Assembly: GCA_022410635.1 (NCBI GenBank)
Contig: JAJVDF010000027.1
Coordinates: 3,439,077-3,503,076, forward strand
From: Tretioscincus oriximinensis
Taxonomy: Eukaryota > Chordata > Lepidosauria > Squamata > Gymnophthalmidae
DNA length: 64,000 nt
Reading direction: 5' to 3'
In this document: positions 60,676 through 64,000 of the stretch, one piece after another
Position numbering within the stretch: position 1 is the stretch's first letter
Layout: the number at the start of each line of letters is the position of its first letter
Translations under genes and position numbers: made by a program
The notes under the pieces: generated by a model
The model's database searches: none
What the model was told of the DNA's origin: nothing
The model's input: the letters and a program-made list of their open reading frames with translations, nothing else

Positions 60676-62248
60676 CTACTTTATGTGGGAACTCTAGTAT
60701 GGGATGCATGTTGTTACTATTTTGGGAAAATANAGGAACTCTGTAGTGGCAAAGAGAAGGTAAAAGAGTAAAAGAATTTCAAATATTCTGTATATACTAC
60801 ACAGGAAGCTCCTGGTGTGACTTCTGAACACAGTTGCTTTTTGTTGCTGAGTAAATAAGTGTAACTAATGTTTTCTCAACTGTTCCTCTCACTTATGCAG
60901 AAAGTCATACAAACAATGAAAATGTAAAGAGCGAGTTAGAAGGGAGAAGAGATTCCTTCCTGTCTAACGTATACCCATATACCCATTAATAAGCACCAGC
61001 TGGCCCATAAATCCCTCAACAGTCCTTTTCCCCTGTGGTGCACTTCAGAATAAAATCAAGAGGGGTGAAAAAACTGATCTAACAGAGTTGGTGTGGCTAG
61101 AGCATTCATGGCTGTACATTCTGATGATCAGTCCCTACCTTGAAGGGCTGTTGTTCAGCTTTCAACAAGTAAAGCAATGTTTTGCTCTCATTAAATTATG
61201 ATACCATATCATTCCTCTTTGCACTTTCATTGTTCTTTTCAATAAGTGTATTTTTGTACTCCGTTTTTAATGNTATTACTTCTCTTGAGGCCTTTAGGGA
61301 ATAGGGTGATGAATGAATGAATGAATATCAGATAGTCTATTTCTGCAGGGGTAAATTGGATGGATATTGTGGTAATGCATTGTGTTATGTTCAAATGAGA
61401 CTTTTGGGCTTTCAGATGTTGCCTGTCAATCTGGAGTCCATTGACATGCATCCTTTGCGTTTGCCTGATTTGGAGGCTTTCTTAAGTAGTTTTGTTGATT
61501 GGAGCTGAATATATTCAAAACCAGGCATGACTTTGCCTTGAATGCAACGGTCTTCACAATCCATGACTAATACCACATCACTTGAGGCCATTTCAATGCC
61601 TTGATCAGAAATATTTGGAGAATTTGGCATACAATCTTTTTTTCCCCTGATTCTTTTGAATGCAGACTATATATATGGGTCTGATCTGGGAAATATTGAC
61701 AGGTAAAAAGATCATCANATCATCTGCATAAGTTGTTGTGAAAGTGTACAATAAATTGGGTTGCAACTGATAAAGTTCAGGAAAAATTTGAACCTGATGC
61801 TGACACTGAATGGTACTACAAGATATTCAAAGTGTTTCATATTGATCCCTTGCTCTTATAAGTATTCTGTAATAAGCTTTTCAAAGATCCAATTTAGTGA
61901 ATTGCCTGACAGTGTCTATCCTGACAATTGCTAATGAGTGGCAAGGAATAGTGTTTTGTGCATGGCAACATTTTAGCAGATGATTACACTGTTATGTAAA
62001 ACAAATCAAACACAACCACCCTTATCCATTAAAAACAATAACCAAAACAGCGTGGAATAATTTTAAATATAGTACCAGGTTCTGAATTGCTCGTGGATGT
62101 GAATTACTTCTGGGACTTTTTTATGGGACAAGGTAAGCTGGTTATGATTAAGTTTCCCTCTTTATCATACTTTTTTTTCTTTTAATAGAAAATCAAATAT
62201 AATCTATGACTAAAAATATCATAGGTGTCCTAATGTAAAAGACTGAGG
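60676..62248. other. intronic stretch, nothing recognised
   Basis: AT-rich. A short TGAATGAATGAATGAAT run lies at about 61309. Confidence 0.5.

Positions 62249-62338
<90 letters not shown>
62249..62338. repeat. (ATT)30 microsatellite, uninterrupted
   Basis: Ninety bases of perfect ATT. The overlapping minus frame encodes only an Asn run. Confidence 0.98.
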
Positions 62339-62793
62339 GCATGTATTTGTTCTTTCCAGAACTCTCAAGAATATAATACTGCACACATTCAGTCTTTTGT
62401 CCACCATAAAATATGAACTGCATCACAAGGTCTGGTACCTTTTTAGGGATATTTCTTCCAATTCTGGCACCTATTTTAAAAACATTTAGCAAGACTGAAT
62501 AGAATGAAAGGTGATGCCACTGAACAAAGGAAAAGAATGAACATCCTTTTCAGCTACTTCTCGTTTTTTTCTGCAGCTGACATTTGATTAGCTTTATGCT
62601 AAGACACAAAACTACCTTCCTCTGACAAAATGTGATTTATGATGTCAGTGAACAAAGACTAGCTAATGGGATTGATAATTGTGTAGGCGGCCGATTAAGC
62701 TGTTCGAATATGGATGTAGCATTTAATCTGTTGGAATGGTTCCATGGAATATTTTTTTAAAATGTTCCAGAAGTAATCTCTAATCTTTTTTTA

Positions 62794-63002
62794 AAGAACA
62801 TAAGAACATAAGAACATAAGAAGAGCCATACTGGATCAGGCCAGAGCCCATCTAGTCCAGCATTCTGTCTCACACAGAGGCCCACCAGATGCACCTGGGC
62901 AGTCCGAACAGAGGAAAGCAAAATATGCACCTGCAAATGGTATTTCATGAGTTCTGCCTGTTGCTCCATCCCGGAGGCAACATCCAGACATCCATCCTAG
63001 TA
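62794..63002 (-). repeat. CR1 LINE 3' end
   Basis: Reverse complement of the CR1 terminus. It begins with three AAGAACAT-type tail repeats, then AAGAGCCATACTGGATCAGG, CCCATCTAGTCCAGCATTCT and GAGGCCCACCAGATGCACCT, ending near CCGGAGGCAACATCC. Same family as 21203-21504. Confidence 0.93.
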
Positions 63003-63069
63003 ATGTTTGTTTCACAACTGAGACAAAAGCAGATGAGGTTAGGATGATACAGGCAGAGCAATTGGATGT

Positions 63070-63245
63070 AAAAGGGGGGTTGCAGCACTTTAGAAGCTAA
63101 TAAGAAAATGCTTTCATATACAAGTTTACTTCTTGACATACACCTAGAAGTAGACTTGTCACCACCTACATTTTTCTTGTTGATCTCTGGTGTGCTATGA
63201 GATGCTCTTGTTAGATTATTCTGGACCCAGACTAACATGGCTTAA
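63070..63245. mobile_element. short Penelope-like inverted tail pair
   Basis: A minus tail (GCAGCACTTTAGAAGCTAAT, then GCTTTCATATACAAGTTTAC and TTCTTGA) is followed by a + tail (GAAGTAGACTTGTC, TTTTTCTTGTTGATC, GTGCTATGAGATGCTCTTGT and CCCAGACTAACATGGCTT). The 3' ends face outward, as in 22463-23720. Confidence 0.75.
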
Positions 63246-64000
63246 TAATAATCTTGGAAAGGGAACTATATTGTGAGCTTTTACTATGTGGCCATTAATA
63301 TTTTGTCAGAAGGCTTCGCCTTAGCACTCGTTCTTTTGATATGAATGATGTTTGTTTTTCTTATACATATACATGCTCTGATTCATTTGGTGGTACATTC
63401 ATGAGCAATAGGCTGTCCCGTGCATACTTCCCTTTCTATTATAATTTCTACAAGAAAGAAAAACCATTCATTTTGCAAATAAAAGGAAATATAAGAACCC
63501 TGCTGATAAGGCCAAAGACAATCCAGTGTTTCCAGGATGGGTTCTACTCATTATCACGGGACGGTGCTAGACCTGCCACTTTTGAAATCAAAATGGCACC
63601 TTGCCACACTGGTAAACCTCAATAACAAGATCTACTAGTGAAGAATCTTTTAAGCAGCATTCCAGAAAGCACTTTTGGAAGTAGCATGCAACTAAAAATT
63701 TATCTCCTGGAAATTCTGAAAGATGGGACTGAAAATTCCAGACCTTCAAAGTCCCCAGTATGAGCACTGAGGACTGACTCAGTCTTCATTGATGGGAGGA
63801 GGAATGACATGAGATGGGTTGTGGTTGGCATATTCCAATGGTAATCTGTTCCAGCATGGAACAGGTTTGTACCTAGAATGGGGCATGCCGCGTCATTTCA
63901 GATATATGTTGAGAAAATCTGGAAGAAGTTTAACTTTCTATTTATACTTAATTTTCAGAAGGAAAGCGGAACCCATAAGCAGTGTGTGCAGGATATAATG
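63246..64000. other. intronic stretch with a possible worn CR1 3' end
   Basis: 63484-63530 (AATATAAGAACCCTGCTGAT, then AAGGCCAAAGACAATCCAGT) resembles a decayed minus-strand CR1 terminus. Nothing else assigned. Confidence 0.4.

Larger units (their letters stand above)
48999..64000 (+). other. PRKN: PRKN intron 6 (5' part)
   Basis: Starts at the exon-6 GTAAGT donor. I found no 137-bp exon-7 equivalent (RING1 segment with the CNSRHVICLDCF-type motif) before the right edge, so the intron continues beyond the window. It holds microsatellites, L2, CR1 and PLE tails and hAT-like elements. Confidence 0.85.

Noticed and set aside
62219..62407. Poly-Asn open frame
   Set aside because: Translation of the (ATT)30 microsatellite.
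48999..64000. PRKN exon 7
   Set aside because: No RING1 continuation with splice sites found; it probably lies to the right of the window.

Overview
This is vertebrate nuclear DNA from inside one large gene. Two exons match PRKN (parkin, the RING-between-RING E3 ubiquitin ligase) in residue sequence, splice phase and exact length. They are the equivalents of human exon 5 (26472-26555, 84 bp) and exon 6 (48883-48998, 116 bp), both on the + strand. The window is therefore the 3' part of intron 4, all of exon 5, a 22,327-bp intron 5, exon 6, and the 5' part of intron 6. I found neither exon 4 nor exon 7. No other protein-coding gene, rRNA, functional tRNA or CRISPR array was recognised.

The repeat content points to a non-avian reptile, most likely a squamate (lizard). 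There are many CR1 LINE fragments with the reptile-type 3' end (a tail ending in TTCTTATGTTCTTA), L2-type LINE 3' ends, a MIR/CORE-like tRNA SINE, a second tRNA-derived SINE, Penelope-like elements (PLEs) with a GIY-YIG domain, DIRS-like retroelement remains with a zinc-knuckle gag, hAT-like and Tc1-like non-autonomous DNA transposons, and long (ATT)n microsatellites. The species cannot be named from this sequence.

Intron 4 part (1-26471): mostly AT-rich unique-looking DNA with SINEs (6634, 9099, 13785, 25391), a long hAT-like element (10523-11038), a large inverted repeat (15114-15486), L2 pieces near 19.0-19.6 kb, and a nested complex at 21.2-23.8 kb. In that complex a minus-strand CR1 has received a perfectly palindromic Tc1-type mini-element and a PLE insertion. 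The PLE is an inverted dimer flanked by a 14-bp target duplication. Two more hAT-like hairpin copies follow (24352, 25868).

Intron 5 (26556-48882): two copies of another putative DNA transposon (27582, 34643), CR1 and L2 pieces, a fold-back at 32243-32346, and a DIRS-like cluster. The cluster has a + strand fragment with tandem repeats (36.0-36.9 kb), a CpG-rich + strand fragment (40.4-41.4 kb) and a minus-strand gag-bearing copy (43.5-46.6 kb). A decayed CR1 reverse transcriptase lies at 41.6-43.15 kb.

Intron 6 part (48999-64000): microsatellites, L2 and PLE tails, tandem repeats at 53.3-54.6 kb, a fold-back at 56.07 kb, two hAT-like copies (58.3 and 59.85-60.48 kb), an (ATT)30 array, a CR1 3' end and a second PLE inverted tail pair at 63.07 kb.

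The most interesting material is the transposon architecture: the inverted PLE dimers, the hAT-like family with hairpin and modular forms, the perfect Tc1 palindrome, and the DIRS-like leader minisatellite shared by two copies.
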